The notes under the pieces were generated by a model, which was given only the letters and a program-made list of their open reading frames with translations, ran no database searches and had not been told where the DNA came from. Shown one piece after another: positions 45,317 through 56,706 of a DNA stretch of 64,000 nucleotides. The translations under genes were made by a program, and so were the position numbers. Source of the stretch: Mesorhizobium_K quangtriensis (GTDB taxonomy: Bacteria; Pseudomonadota; Alphaproteobacteria; Rhizobiales; Rhizobiaceae); assembly GCF_040081925.1 (NCBI RefSeq), contig NZ_JBEBMF010000001.1, positions 1-64,000 on the forward strand, read 5' to 3'. Within the stretch, counting starts at the first letter, position 1. Each line of letters opens with the position of its first letter.

Positions 45317-47623
45317 TCAGGCAGTTCTGGCCATTTCCGCCTCGCCCAGCCATGTGGCGATCTTGCCGCTCAGCCTGTTTGGCGAGATCGGCTTCGGCAG
45401 ATAGTCATCCATGCCAGCCTCGATGCATTTCTCGCTGTCGCCTTTCAGCGCATGCGCGGTGACGCCGATGATCGGCGTGCGCTCGCCAGTGCCCTCCTCC
45501 GCCTTGCGGATGGCGATGGTCGCCTCGAGCCCGTTGAGTTCCGGCATCGAGACATCCATCAGCACGAGCCGCGGTTTGAAGGCGCGATGCATTTCCACGG
45601 CAGTTCGTCCGTTGGGGGCGATCCGGTAACTGAGGCCCAGCCCTGAAAGGATTTGCGCGAACACCAGCTGGTTAACGTCGTTGTCCTCGGCAACCAGTAT
45701 ATCCAGCCGCACGGAGTTCGTCGCCGTCGCCTCTGCGCCCGTCCGTTCCACCGCGAGGGGCACGACATCGGCAGGTTCGCGCGTGAATTTCGAGCGCTCA
45801 GTCTGGTTCCGGGCCTTCTGGATCGCACCGACCACTGTGCCAAGAAGGGCCGCCGAGCGGGCGGGCTTGGTCAGGTGGGCTGCAATGCCGTAGTCGACCA
45901 CCAGACGGCTGAAGTCGATCTGGTCCACAGAGGTCAGCAGCACAACCGGGATCGCCGAAGTCCGCGAGTCAGAGGCGATGGCCTTGGCGACGTCAGCGCC
46001 ACTCATGCCCGGCATCTGGTAATCGAGCACGACGCAGTCGACAGTAGCACCCAGTTGTGCCGCGCGATCGAGGAAGGCGAGCCCGATAGCTCCGGACTCC
46101 GCCGCCGCGCAGTCGAAGCCCCAGCTGCGAAGTTGCTCCAGGAGGATTTCGCGGTTGATCGCATTGTCGTCAATGACGAGCACCCGCGCTCCGGTCACGT
46201 CGACGGGCACAGGCGCTTGTGCCTCGGGCGCATCGTGTACAGGAAGCGGCGCAGTGAACCAGAACGTCGAGCCGTGGCCGAATTCGCTCTCGAGGCCGAT
46301 CCTGCCACCCATGAGGTCGACCAGCCGCGCGGCGATTGCGAGCCCCAGACCGGTCCCCTCATGCCTGCGCGTCGAGGAGCTGTCGACCTGTGCGAATTTG
46401 TCGAACACCGATGCGAGCTTGTCCGCCGGTATGCCGATGCCGGTGTCCTCGACGCGCACCTTGAGCTGGATGACGCCATCTGTGGTTTCGCCTGACACGT
46501 CGACCAGCACATGGCCCTTCTCGGTGAACTTCACCGCATTGCCCACCATATTGGTGATGATCTGTCGGAAGCGCCCGATGTCCCCGACGACGGAAGCGGG
46601 TAGACGCGGGTCGATACGCACGATGAGTTCGAGATTCTTTTCCGCGACACGCGCCGACATCAGCGCGGCGACATCCTCGACCGCCTCGGTCAGCCGGAAC
46701 GGCTCGCGGTCGAGCGTCAGCTGTCCGGCATTGATCTTCGAGAAGTCCAGGATGTCGTTGATGATAGTCATCAGCGCATTGCCGGACTTGGTGATGACGT
46801 CGGTAAAGGTCTTCTGGCGCGGCGTCAGGTCGGTTCGCGCGAGGAGCTCCGCCATGCCGAGCACGCCATTCATCGGCGTACGGATCTCATGGCTCATGTT
46901 GGCGAGGAATTCGGACTTCGCCCGATCCGCCGCCTCGGCGCGAAACAGGGCCTGCGTTGATTGCGCGAACGCCTGCTGGATCGCCTTTTCCATCGGACGG
47001 AACAACCACCAGGCAACGCCTGCCATCACGAGCATAAGCGCCAGCGTTGACCAGCCAAGCAACGCGCGGGCATGGTTCTCGGCCCTTCTCCGTTCCTGCT
47101 CGAAGGCGTCGCGTGCCCGCGTCAGCATCGGCTGCGCGAAAAGTTCGCTTTGGTTGCGGATTTCCCGGTAGGTGGAATCCCCTATGGATTGTGCCGTGGC
47201 CAACACGCCGAGATTGCGCACCATGTCGCGCGCGGACCAGAACAGATCGCCGTTGATCGAAGCAGACCGCAGGTCGCTTAGGGCCGCCGCCGACAGGCTG
47301 CCCTTCAAGGTGTCGACGCGTGCGTCGAGATCGCTGATCGCGACGTCGAGCCTTGCGACATGGCCTTGCGCCGCGACGGCAAGCGCCTCTTGCGTCCCCG
47401 GCCGCCAGTTCGCCATCGCCTGTCCTGCAAAGGCTTCGGCGCGGCGCAGATCCTGCATGAGACCGGACAGATCGACTGATACCGCGTCAACTTCGTAACG
47501 GAACGAGTTGGCGCGGTTCATCGCGAAGACGATGACGCCAAAGGCGGCGGCAAGGACAAGCAAGCCCGACAGGTAGCGGAGCCGTATGAAACGGATAAAG
47601 GATGTCTGGCCGGACAAGCGCAT
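45317..47623 (-). CDS. Hybrid sensor histidine kinase with two receiver domains
   Basis: 768 residues. Two membrane segments (about 18-34 and 190-208) bracket a periplasmic helical sensor. The HisKA His is residue 245 in ANMSHEIRTPMNG; the ATPase has NMVGNAVKFTEKG, DTGIGIPADK and GTGLGLAIA. Receiver 1 (about 485-610) has VLVIDDNAINREIL and VLDYQMPGMSG; receiver 2 (about 640-760) has ILVAEDNDVNQLVF and LMDVSMPELNG. No Hpt domain and no partner regulator nearby, so it is an orphan; signal unknown. Confidence 0.92.
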   Translation of the reverse strand: MRLSGQTSFIRFIRLRYLSGLLVLAAAFGVIVFAMNRANSFRYEVDAVSVDLSGLMQDLRRAEAFAGQAMANWRPGTQEALAVAAQGHVARLDVAISDLDARVDTLKGSLSAAALSDLRSASINGDLFWSARDMVRNLGVLATAQSIGDSTYREIRNQSELFAQPMLTRARDAFEQERRRAENHARALLGWSTLALMLVMAGVAWWLFRPMEKAIQQAFAQSTQALFRAEAADRAKSEFLANMSHEIRTPMNGVLGMAELLARTDLTPRQKTFTDVITKSGNALMTIINDILDFSKINAGQLTLDREPFRLTEAVEDVAALMSARVAEKNLELIVRIDPRLPASVVGDIGRFRQIITNMVGNAVKFTEKGHVLVDVSGETTDGVIQLKVRVEDTGIGIPADKLASVFDKFAQVDSSSTRRHEGTGLGLAIAARLVDLMGGRIGLESEFGHGSTFWFTAPLPVHDAPEAQAPVPVDVTGARVLVIDDNAINREILLEQLRSWGFDCAAAESGAIGLAFLDRAAQLGATVDCVVLDYQMPGMSGADVAKAIASDSRTSAIPVVLLTSVDQIDFSRLVVDYGIAAHLTKPARSAALLGTVVGAIQKARNQTERSKFTREPADVVPLAVERTGAEATATNSVRLDILVAEDNDVNQLVFAQILSGLGLSYRIAPNGRTAVEMHRAFKPRLVLMDVSMPELNGLEATIAIRKAEEGTGERTPIIGVTAHALKGDSEKCIEAGMDDYLPKPISPNRLSGKIATWLGEAEMARTA

Positions 47624-47701
47624 ACCCCGAACATGTGCGCCGAAAGAGAATGTCCGGATTAGGCTGTATTTGAATTAATATTTCGCGAATGGAGCGCCAG
47701 G

Positions 47702-48613
47702 TCAGCGCTTGCGATGGGCGATGAAATCTGCCGCCGAGGCAAGCGGCTCCGCTGCGTCGCCGTAAGGCTCCAGCAACCGCCGTGCTTGCGATACGAGGCC
47801 CCCAAGCTGGGACCGTGCCCAGTCGATGCCATGAAGACCGACCAGCGTCGCCTTGCCGGCTACGGCGTCCTTGCCGGTGGCCTTTCCCACCGTCGCGGCA
47901 TCGGCGGTCACGTCGAGCAGATCGTCGGCAAGCTGGAAGGCAAGTCCGATGGCAGAGCCGAATTCCGCCAGTCGCTCGCGATCGGCGGACGACGCGCCAG
48001 CGGCGACTGCCCCTGCCTCGCAGGCGAAGCGAATAAGCGCGCCGGTCTTCATCGCCTGCAGCGTGATGATGCCCCTTTCGTCGGGCCGCCGGCGTTCCGC
48101 CTCCAGATCAAGCGCCTGTCCACCGGCCATGCCGCCAATGCCTGCCGCCCGCGCCAGCGCCAGCACGAGTGCCGCGCGGCGCTCGGCCGGAAGCGCTGTC
48201 GCCTCGTCGGCCACGATGTCGAAGGCGAAGGTAAGCAGGCTGTCGCCCGCAAGGATCGCGGTCGCCTCGTCGAAGGCCCGGTGCACGGTCGGACGGCCGC
48301 GACGCAGATCGTCGTCGTCCATCGCTGGCAGGTCGTCGTGGATCAGCGAATAGCAATGCACGCATTCCACGGCGGCCGCAACGCGCAGCGCTGCGCCGCG
48401 ATCGGCGCCGAACAGTGCGGCGCTTTCGATCGCCAGGAACGGCCGCAGGCGCTTGCCGCCATTCAGCACGCCGTAGCGCATCGCTTCGAGAAGTCTTTCC
48501 GGCCGGGCGATCTCGTCGGCCAGCAGGCGTCCGTCGAGCAAACCGTCGAGAAGCTGCTCGACGGCTCGCGCGCGCAGGTCCAGTATCTCTTCGAACGCTT
48601 CTGCGGACTTCAT
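47702..48613 (-). CDS. Polyprenyl (farnesyl-type) diphosphate synthase
   Basis: 303 residues from the ATG at 48613, the length of bacterial FPP synthases; the frame is open upstream but conserved sequence begins here. The first Asp-rich motif is IHDDLPAMDDDDLRRGRPT; GKRLRPFLAIES precedes it and the second Asp-rich motif is FQLADDLLDVTAD. IspA-like is most likely; geranylgeranyl synthesis cannot be excluded. Divergent from mtgA. Confidence 0.9.
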   Translation of the reverse strand: MKSAEAFEEILDLRARAVEQLLDGLLDGRLLADEIARPERLLEAMRYGVLNGGKRLRPFLAIESAALFGADRGAALRVAAAVECVHCYSLIHDDLPAMDDDDLRRGRPTVHRAFDEATAILAGDSLLTFAFDIVADEATALPAERRAALVLALARAAGIGGMAGGQALDLEAERRRPDERGIITLQAMKTGALIRFACEAGAVAAGASSADRERLAEFGSAIGLAFQLADDLLDVTADAATVGKATGKDAVAGKATLVGLHGIDWARSQLGGLVSQARRLLEPYGDAAEPLASAADFIAHRKR

Positions 48614-48763
48614 CAAGCGACCGTTTACGGCAAAGCCCGACTGGGTCAAGCGCCGCCTGAAAGCGGACGCCTGCTGTTGCGTATCGGCGCGCGCGACATT
48701 ATTCCAAAGGGACATGCGAGTGGATGCGTGACCGAAGCGGATAGTCAAACCGAAAGGCCGGGC

Positions 48764-49480
48764 ATGGCGTCAGGGCGAACGCGCGCCTCCGCGGGCTTGT
48801 TCGGGAGTAGCAGATGGCTACGTCGCGCCCTGTGGGTCGTGGCGATCCTCATCCTGGCGCCCGTAGTGCTGACGATCCTGTACATCCCGTCCTTCGTGCA
48901 TCCTGTCTCCACATTGATGATCAAGGACCTCGTCACCCTGCAGGGCTATGACCGCCGCTGGGTTCCGCTCGACGAAATCGCGCCGGTGCTGATGAATTCG
49001 GTCGTGATGTCGGAGGACGGGCAGTTCTGCTCGCATTACGGCATCGACCTCGCGGAACTCAAGCTGGTGATCGATGACGCCATTTCGGGCGAGAAGCCCC
49101 GCGGCGCGTCGACCATCACCATGCAGACGGTGAAAAACCTCTATCTCTGGCACCGGCCGCTGGAGACGGTGCGAAAGGTCGTCGAACTGCCTCTGGCGAT
49201 CTATGTGGACCTCGTGATGCCAAAACGCCGGATCATGGAAATATACCTCAACATCGCGGAGTGGGGGCCGAACATTTACGGCATCGAGGCGGCGGCGCAG
49301 CATTATTTCGGCAAGTCGGCCAAGAATCTGACGCCCAGGCAGGCGGCGCTTCTGACCGTCGCCCTGCCAAATCCCATCACGCGCAATCCCGCCAAGCCGG
49401 GTCCGGGCCTGAGGCGGCTTGCCAACCTCATCGAGCGCAGGGCGTCTCGCGCGGGCGGCTATGTCGATTGCCTGCAGTAG
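48764..49480 (+). CDS. mtgA: Monofunctional biosynthetic peptidoglycan transglycosylase
   Basis: 238 residues from ATG 48764; a GTG at 48728 is also possible. One N-terminal membrane helix (LWVVAILILAPVVLTILYI), then the GT51 domain: VVMSEDGQFCSHYGID with catalytic Glu, RGASTITMQTVKNLYLW, KRRIMEIYLNIAEWGPN. It polymerises lipid II glycan strands. No transpeptidase domain. Confidence 0.94.
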   Translation: MASGRTRASAGLFGSSRWLRRALWVVAILILAPVVLTILYIPSFVHPVSTLMIKDLVTLQGYDRRWVPLDEIAPVLMNSVVMSEDGQFCSHYGIDLAELKLVIDDAISGEKPRGASTITMQTVKNLYLWHRPLETVRKVVELPLAIYVDLVMPKRRIMEIYLNIAEWGPNIYGIEAAAQHYFGKSAKNLTPRQAALLTVALPNPITRNPAKPGPGLRRLANLIERRASRAGGYVDCLQ

Positions 49481-49623
49481 CGGTCATGCAAAAAGAATCG
49501 TGTCGGCACTGGTCAAAACACGCTTCTGCGTGTAAGGACACGCCACTTTCTGAAGCTATAGGCCTGTAGAGTGGCCCTTTCGCGAGGGTTGCCGGGTCTT
49601 TTACGGATTACTGGAGCACTTCC

Positions 49624-49806
49624 ATGGCTGTGCCAAAAAGAAAAACCTCGCCGTCCAAGCGTGGCATGCGCCGCTCGGCAGACGCGTTGAAGGCCCCGAC
49701 CTACATCGAGGACAAGAACTCGGGCGAAATGCGCCGTCCTCACCACATCGATCTCAAGACCGGCATGTATCGCGGCCGTCAGGTGCTGACGCCCAAGGAA
49801 AGCTAA
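49624..49806 (+). CDS. rpmF: 50S ribosomal protein L32
   Basis: 60 residues: AVPKRKTSPSKRGMRRSADA at the start and HHIDLKTGMYRGRQVL at the end, an L32 (bL32) of the zinc-free type. Start just after GGAGCACTTCC. Followed by a strong terminator. Confidence 0.96.
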   Translation: MAVPKRKTSPSKRGMRRSADALKAPTYIEDKNSGEMRRPHHIDLKTGMYRGRQVLTPKES

Positions 49807-49831
49807 GCTTTCCTCTCGGTACGTCTGAAAC

Positions 49832-49860
49832 AAAAAACCCGGCCTCGTGCCGGGTTTTTT
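49832..49860 (+). terminator. Terminator after rpmF
   Basis: AAAAAACCCGGC, loop CTCGT, GCCGGGTTTTTT: 12-bp stem ending in a T-run, about 25 bp after the rpmF stop. Confidence 0.93.
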
Positions 49861-49888
49861 GTTTTACCGTGTGCCGTATCGCCAAATA

Positions 49889-49918
49889 AAAAAGCGCCGC
49901 AGTTTAGCGGCGCTTTTT
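49889..49918. terminator. Bidirectional terminator between rpmF and ftsH
   Basis: AAAAAGCGCCGC, loop AGTTTA, GCGGCGCTTTTT: a symmetric 12-bp stem with A-run and T-run on either side, serving the convergent ftsH (minus) and rpmF (plus) transcripts. Confidence 0.9.
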
Positions 49919-49942
49919 GTTATTTGTCAGTTGTCCGGATGA

Positions 49943-51880
<1,938 letters not shown>

Positions 51881-51987
51881 CAGGTGTCCCGTCAGCGCCC
51901 GGTAGCCGGCGCCCGTCAGAGTGATGTTCAAGTGGCCCTAACATAGGGACCATGCCTTGCGTTGCCAAGCGTTACAGCCCGTCGCGG

Positions 51988-53298
51988 TTAAGCTTTACTC
52001 TCAATGTGTCCGCGCAAAGGCGAGCCGGGAATTTCCGTTGCGCCGAGCAGGTCTGCCACCGCGCGGGCTGGCGGGAGGTCAAAGGACGGCAGGTAGCGCG
52101 CCCACGGCGCAACGACCGGAACGGCAAGGATGCCATCGTCGGGCGCAGGCAATGTGGCTGCGGCATGACGCAGCAGGCTTTCGGGAACAGCGTCTGGTGC
52201 AAGTCGCGCCGCATCCGGCCTGCTCGCTGCATCGTGTGCTGCCGAAACGATGCGGTATCGCCCGTCCCAGGTCGTGCCTCCCGCTGAACCATCCCGGCTG
52301 GGCAGGTCACGCAGTTCCCGCATCAGGAAGATGCCTGCCTTGCGGGCATCGGCCAGCACGCCGGCGAGCGTGTCCTTGAAGCCGCCCGCCGACAGGCGGT
52401 CGTGGAGCGCCGCCGTGCGCGTCTCGTCGGGCAATTGCGCGGCACCGCCAGCGACCGCCAGCAGGATGCGCAGTGCATAAATCGCGACGTGACGTTCGCC
52501 ACCTTGAAAGAAGTCCGGCGAAAGCCGCAGCAGTCCGGGAGCCGCTTGCTGGACATGTGCACGGATGAGCATCGCCGCTTCACGACCCGCCTGTCCCCGC
52601 TTTCGGGCCGCAGTGGTCGCCAGCTGCAAGGCATCCTCGATGGCCGCTTGCCCGCCCGGCCCGGACAGCATCTTGCGCTGGCGCGGCCGCTCGTAACGAT
52701 CATCCAGATTCGTGGGATCTTCGATCCAGCCGATATTCCGCTCTGAAAGATAGCGGCGCAGCTCAAGGCGCCTCTCGCCAAGCAAAGGCCGCACGAACCA
52801 TGTCCTGCCATCGTACAGTGTAGCCGGCGCGATCCCGGCGAGGCCGCGTCGTTCTGTAGCGTCGCCGCCGCGCGCCTGCCGCATCAGCACCGTTTCTGCC
52901 TGGTCGTCCGCCGTATGGCCCGTCAGCACGAGATCGGTTCCCTCGGCGTCCGCTGCCTTCGCCAGCAACTCATGCCGTGCTTCGCGCGCTGCCGCGGGAA
53001 TGCCGGTCGCCGGCTTTGCGCCCGACCAGGTCAGAATGCGGTGAGCAACACCCAGCCGTGCACACAGCGCGCCAACCTCGGCGGCCTCCCTGTCGGAACC
53101 TTCCCGCAACGCATGGTCGACCGTGACGGCGACGGGCCGGGTCGCAGACGCGGCGCGATCAATATGGGATTTCAGCAAAAGGAGCAGCGCCGTCGAATCG
53201 CTTCCGCCGGAAACGGCGACGATCACGGACTTTCGGGCAGCAAGATCGAGACGCGAGAGGAGTCCGGAAAATTCAATGCCTTGCGGCGCTGTCAGCAC
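51988..53298 (-). CDS. tilS: tRNA(Ile)-lysidine synthase
   Basis: 436 residues. PP-loop VAVSGGSDSTALLLLLKSH near residue 28, LTGHTADDQAETVLMRQARG, and WIEDPTNLDDRYER. TilS adds lysine to the wobble cytidine of tRNA-Ile(CAU), an essential step. The start overlaps the cpoB stop by 7 bp, so it is the distal part of the tol-pal cluster transcript. Confidence 0.95.
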   Translation of the reverse strand: MLTAPQGIEFSGLLSRLDLAARKSVIVAVSGGSDSTALLLLLKSHIDRAASATRPVAVTVDHALREGSDREAAEVGALCARLGVAHRILTWSGAKPATGIPAAAREARHELLAKAADAEGTDLVLTGHTADDQAETVLMRQARGGDATERRGLAGIAPATLYDGRTWFVRPLLGERRLELRRYLSERNIGWIEDPTNLDDRYERPRQRKMLSGPGGQAAIEDALQLATTAARKRGQAGREAAMLIRAHVQQAAPGLLRLSPDFFQGGERHVAIYALRILLAVAGGAAQLPDETRTAALHDRLSAGGFKDTLAGVLADARKAGIFLMRELRDLPSRDGSAGGTTWDGRYRIVSAAHDAASRPDAARLAPDAVPESLLRHAAATLPAPDDGILAVPVVAPWARYLPSFDLPPARAVADLLGATEIPGSPLRGHIESKA

Positions 53299-54458
53299 GA
53301 GGCGAGGGCCTGTTCCTGCTTAACCCGTTCCTTCAGGACGCCCGAAGCGTCGGGATATTTCTTGCCGATTTCGGCAAAGGTCGCGCAGGCGACGTCGCGC
53401 TGGTCGAGGCCAACGAGCGACACGCCGAGCTTCAGCAGCATGTCCGGAGCCTTCTTGGATGACGGAAACTGCTTGTTGGCGGCGAGGAAAACCTCTGCGG
53501 CGTCACGATACTTCTTCTGGCCGAGCAGCGCTTCGCCAAGCCAGAAATTCGCATCGGCCGACTTCTGGTCCTGCGGGAAACGCGAGATGTGGTCGCGGAA
53601 ACCCTGTTCGGCGGTGCCGTAATCTCCCGAAAGAATGAATTCGTAGGAATTGCGGTAGAGTTCGTCCGCGCTGTCGGTCGTGGGCAGCGCCGCGACCTGT
53701 GTTTCTGTTGTGGCCGCCGTCGCACCCGTCGGAGCGGGCAGCGCGGTTGCGCCGCTTATTTCGCCCGTGGCCTGCACTGACTGCGTCTGGTCGGTATCGC
53801 TGCCGCCCGTCACATTGCCCTTGTCGTCAAATGTAATGGTGCCGAATGTCTTCGGCGGCGCGCCAAGCCCATCGGCGCTATTGGCGGCACCGGTTTCCGA
53901 ATTCGACCACGCTGGGTCACCAGTGCCGTTATCGACGAGGACCTCGGGCTCCATCGGGACGCTGGCCGAACCATTCTCCTCATCGGCAAGCTGGCCAGCT
54001 GGCGCCGGTACGGCAGCTTGGTCGGTCGGAGCCGGAGCAATCTCCTGACCGGCGGCCGGGGCCGAGGCGACATTGCTGTCGCTCGGCGCACCGGCATCCG
54101 TCTTCTTCTGCTCAAGCTCCTGGAAGCGGAACTCATTGTCTTCCTGCATCTTCCGGATTTGCTCCTGCATCTGCAGGATCTGGAAGTTCAGCTCCTCGAT
54201 CGTGCCGGAGAGCGAGCGCAATTGCTCCTCCATGGCAGTGATCCGCGGATCGCCCGCCTGCGCGACGGTGATGGAGGCCGACGGCTGTTCCTTGCTGCCA
54301 AAAAACTTCGGCAGTCCGATCTTCGGAAGGGAAAGGCCGCCTGCGTTCTCCGCAGTCTTGAAGGCATCGAAAAGGCCGGCGCGCTCGTCGGCCTGTGCGA
54401 CCGCGCCGGATACCAGAAGGATTGCGAGCGTACCGCTCAGGATCGTTCGAAAATACAT
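53292..54458 (-). CDS. cpoB: Cell division coordinator CpoB (YbgF)
   Basis: 388 residues from the ATG at 54458 (ATG 54464 equally possible). Signal peptide (TILSGTLAILLVSGAVAQA), a coiled coil at about 65-110 (EEQLRSLSGTIEELNFQILQ), a long low-complexity Pro/Ala/Thr linker, and a C-terminal TPR domain (DELYRNSYEFILSGDYGTAE). CpoB links Tol-Pal to PBP1b activity at division. The linker is longer than in E. coli, normal for rhizobia. Confidence 0.93.
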   Translation of the reverse strand: MYFRTILSGTLAILLVSGAVAQADERAGLFDAFKTAENAGGLSLPKIGLPKFFGSKEQPSASITVAQAGDPRITAMEEQLRSLSGTIEELNFQILQMQEQIRKMQEDNEFRFQELEQKKTDAGAPSDSNVASAPAAGQEIAPAPTDQAAVPAPAGQLADEENGSASVPMEPEVLVDNGTGDPAWSNSETGAANSADGLGAPPKTFGTITFDDKGNVTGGSDTDQTQSVQATGEISGATALPAPTGATAATTETQVAALPTTDSADELYRNSYEFILSGDYGTAEQGFRDHISRFPQDQKSADANFWLGEALLGQKKYRDAAEVFLAANKQFPSSKKAPDMLLKLGVSLVGLDQRDVACATFAEIGKKYPDASGVLKERVKQEQALASC

Positions 54459-54564
54459 GGACATCTCGCCATTGGTAGGAATGTTCATGCGCAATGCGCG
54501 TCTCGGCTTTTAGAGCAATGCGAGACTTCGGCCAAATTTTGTTTTGGCCCTTGCATCATAAGAA

Positions 54565-54588
54565 AAAGGCGGCCCGAAGGCCGCCTTT
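54565..54588 (-). terminator. Terminator after pal
   Basis: AAAGGCGGCC, loop CGAA, GGCCGCCTTT: 10-bp perfect stem 25 bp after the pal stop; on the minus strand it continues into T's (TTTTTCTT). Confidence 0.88.
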
Positions 54589-54612
54589 GCAATCCAGTGT
54601 AACTTGTCGGCG

Positions 54613-55116
54613 TCAGCTTCCGGCGCCGCTGAGCGTCGTGACGGCGCGGCGGTTCTGCGACCAGCAGGAGATGTCGTCGCAGACGGCGACCGGGCGTTCC
54701 TTGCCGTAGGAGATAGTCTTCATGCGGCTGGCGGCGACGCCGCGGGCAGCGAGGAAGTCGCGCGCAGCGGCTGCACGGCGTGCACCAAGTGCGATGTTGT
54801 ACTCGCGGGTGCCGCGCTCGTCGGCATGACCTTCGATGACGATGGCGTACTGGCGATACTGGTTGAGCCACTGCGCCTGGCGGGTCAGGATGCCCTGTGC
54901 GTCGGCACGGATGACCGAGCTGTCGGTGTCGAAGAAGATGCGGTCGCCGACATTGACCGTGAAGTCGCGGGCCGAGCCCGGGGTAGCCGGACCACCGTTG
55001 AGGCCGAGGTCAGCGGCATTGTTTGGCGTCTTCTTGTTGGCGCAACCGGCGATCGCCAGCGTCAGGAACAACGCCACGACGAGCGGGTTACGGGTAAGTG
55101 CTGCGATGCCGCGCAT
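54613..55116 (-). CDS. pal: Peptidoglycan-associated lipoprotein
   Basis: 167 residues. Lipobox LAIAGC near residue 25; OmpA-like peptidoglycan-binding domain with FFDTDSSVIRADAQ, VIEGHADERGTREYNIALG and RRAVTTLSGAG. Outer-membrane lipoprotein that binds the cell wall and TolB. Separated from tolB by 234 bp with a hairpin, and has its own terminator, so it can be transcribed alone. Confidence 0.96.
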   Translation of the reverse strand: MRGIAALTRNPLVVALFLTLAIAGCANKKTPNNAADLGLNGGPATPGSARDFTVNVGDRIFFDTDSSVIRADAQGILTRQAQWLNQYRQYAIVIEGHADERGTREYNIALGARRAAAARDFLAARGVAASRMKTISYGKERPVAVCDDISCWSQNRRAVTTLSGAGS

Positions 55117-55284
55117 GCCGGCCTCTCCTTCGCATTCGAGTTAATTCGTTGAACAACCAGTAACCACATCGCGGTTAACCGGGGTTCAAGGAACATGGTT
55201 AATTGTTGGTGACCGTCGCCCGTCCGCGACCCAGCCGTCCCATATGTTCCAAGTCTCCGCGCTCGCTTGGCGGAAATGCGGCAC

Positions 55285-55316
55285 AAAGGCGACACGCGCG
55301 TGGCGATGTCGCCTTT
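55285..55316 (-). terminator. Hairpin between tolB and pal
   Basis: AAAGGCGACA and TGTCGCCTTT form a perfect 10-bp stem with a 12-nt loop, 35 bp beyond the tolB stop. T-run is short (TTT), so it may be an attenuator or mRNA-stabilising hairpin. Confidence 0.55.
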
Positions 55317-55350
55317 GGTTAAAGTTTTATCTATTCGCAGGCCGGTTCGG

Positions 55351-56667
55351 CTATTCGAGAAGCGGCGACCAAGCGGGGTCGGAACCGAAATTCTGCGTCG
55401 GAATCGGCTGCTCGTTGCGTCCTGTCAGGTCGATCGAATAGAGACGCGGGCCGCCCGAGCCTGCGGCTTCCTTGAAGAACATGATGTAGCGTCCATTCGG
55501 CGCCCAGGTCGGCCCTTCCTGCTGGAAGCCGGTCGACAGGATGCGTTCGCCCGAACCGTCGGTGCGCATGACGCCGATCTGGAACTCGCCGCCCGACTGC
55601 TTGGTGAAGGCGATGAGATCGCCGCGCGGCGACCAAACCGGCGTCGAATAGCTGCCGCCGCCGAACGAGATTCGCGTCTGGCCCGAGCCGTCCGCGCCCA
55701 TCGCGTAGATCTGCGGCTGGCCGCCACGGTCCGAGGTGAAGACGACCTTGCTGCCATCAGGCGAATAGGAGGGTGAGGTGTCGATCGCATTGGAGTTGGT
55801 CAGCCGCGTCGTCGTGCGGCTCCTCAGGTCCATGGCAAAGATGTTGGAGTTTCCGTCGTCGCGCAGCAGGCTCATGATGACCTTCTGGCCGTCCGGCGAG
55901 AAGCGCGGCGCAAACGTCATGCCGGGGAAGTTGCCGACAAGCTCGCGCTGCCCGGTCTCGATCTGCAGCAGATAGACGCGAGGTTCGCCGCCCTCATAGG
56001 ACATATAAGTGATTTCCTGGCGCGTCGGCGAGAAACGCGGCGTCAGCGCGATCGAGCTACCGTCTGACAGATAGCGGACATTGGCGCCGTCCTGGTCCAT
56101 GATCGCCAGCCGCTTCTTGCGCTGGTTCTTCGGCCCGGACTCGTCGATATAGACCACGCGCGTGTCGAAATAGCCCTTTTCGCCGGTCAGGCGCTCGTAG
56201 ATCGCATCGGCGATGATGTGGGCGACGCGGCGCGAATTGGCCTTGTTGGCGAAGAACTGCTCGCCGATGAGTTGCTGACCGGCGAACGTATCCCACAGCC
56301 GGAACTCGGCGCGCAGGCGGCCGTCGCTCTCCTGCGTGACGCGACCGGTGACGAGCGCTTGCGCGTTGATGACCTTCCAGTCATCGAAGCGGGGCGCCGC
56401 ATCCGGGTTGGAAATCTTTTCGATGAAGGCGCCCTTGTCGACCGGCGCGAACAGGCCCGAACGCTTGAGGTCGGCCGCGATGATGCCGGCGATCTCGGCC
56501 CCGAGGTCGTTGCTGGACAGGAAGTCCGTCACTGCGATCGGCAGCGGTTCGATGTTGCCCTTGTTCACGTCGATCTCGACGAGTGCGCGCGCCGGCAGGA
56601 CCGACATGGCGCCGAGGCCTGCGGACAGCGCCACGGCGGTCATCATCGCTCTGAAGAATCTTTTCAT
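55351..56667 (-). CDS. tolB: Tol-Pal system beta-propeller protein
   Basis: 438 residues: signal peptide, an alpha/beta N-terminal domain (FLSSNDLGAEIAGIIAADLK), then the six-bladed propeller with the repeated pattern LTPRFSPTRQEITYMS, FAPRFSPDGQKVIMS, TSPSYSPDGSKVVFTSD, PVWSPRGDLIAFT, PTWAPNGRYIMF. Periplasmic partner of Pal and TolA. Confidence 0.97.
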   Translation of the reverse strand: MKRFFRAMMTAVALSAGLGAMSVLPARALVEIDVNKGNIEPLPIAVTDFLSSNDLGAEIAGIIAADLKRSGLFAPVDKGAFIEKISNPDAAPRFDDWKVINAQALVTGRVTQESDGRLRAEFRLWDTFAGQQLIGEQFFANKANSRRVAHIIADAIYERLTGEKGYFDTRVVYIDESGPKNQRKKRLAIMDQDGANVRYLSDGSSIALTPRFSPTRQEITYMSYEGGEPRVYLLQIETGQRELVGNFPGMTFAPRFSPDGQKVIMSLLRDDGNSNIFAMDLRSRTTTRLTNSNAIDTSPSYSPDGSKVVFTSDRGGQPQIYAMGADGSGQTRISFGGGSYSTPVWSPRGDLIAFTKQSGGEFQIGVMRTDGSGERILSTGFQQEGPTWAPNGRYIMFFKEAAGSGGPRLYSIDLTGRNEQPIPTQNFGSDPAWSPLLE

Positions 56668-56706
56668 GCAGTCGAACCTCTTTGCTAATGACTGGCAGAC
56701 GCCGCG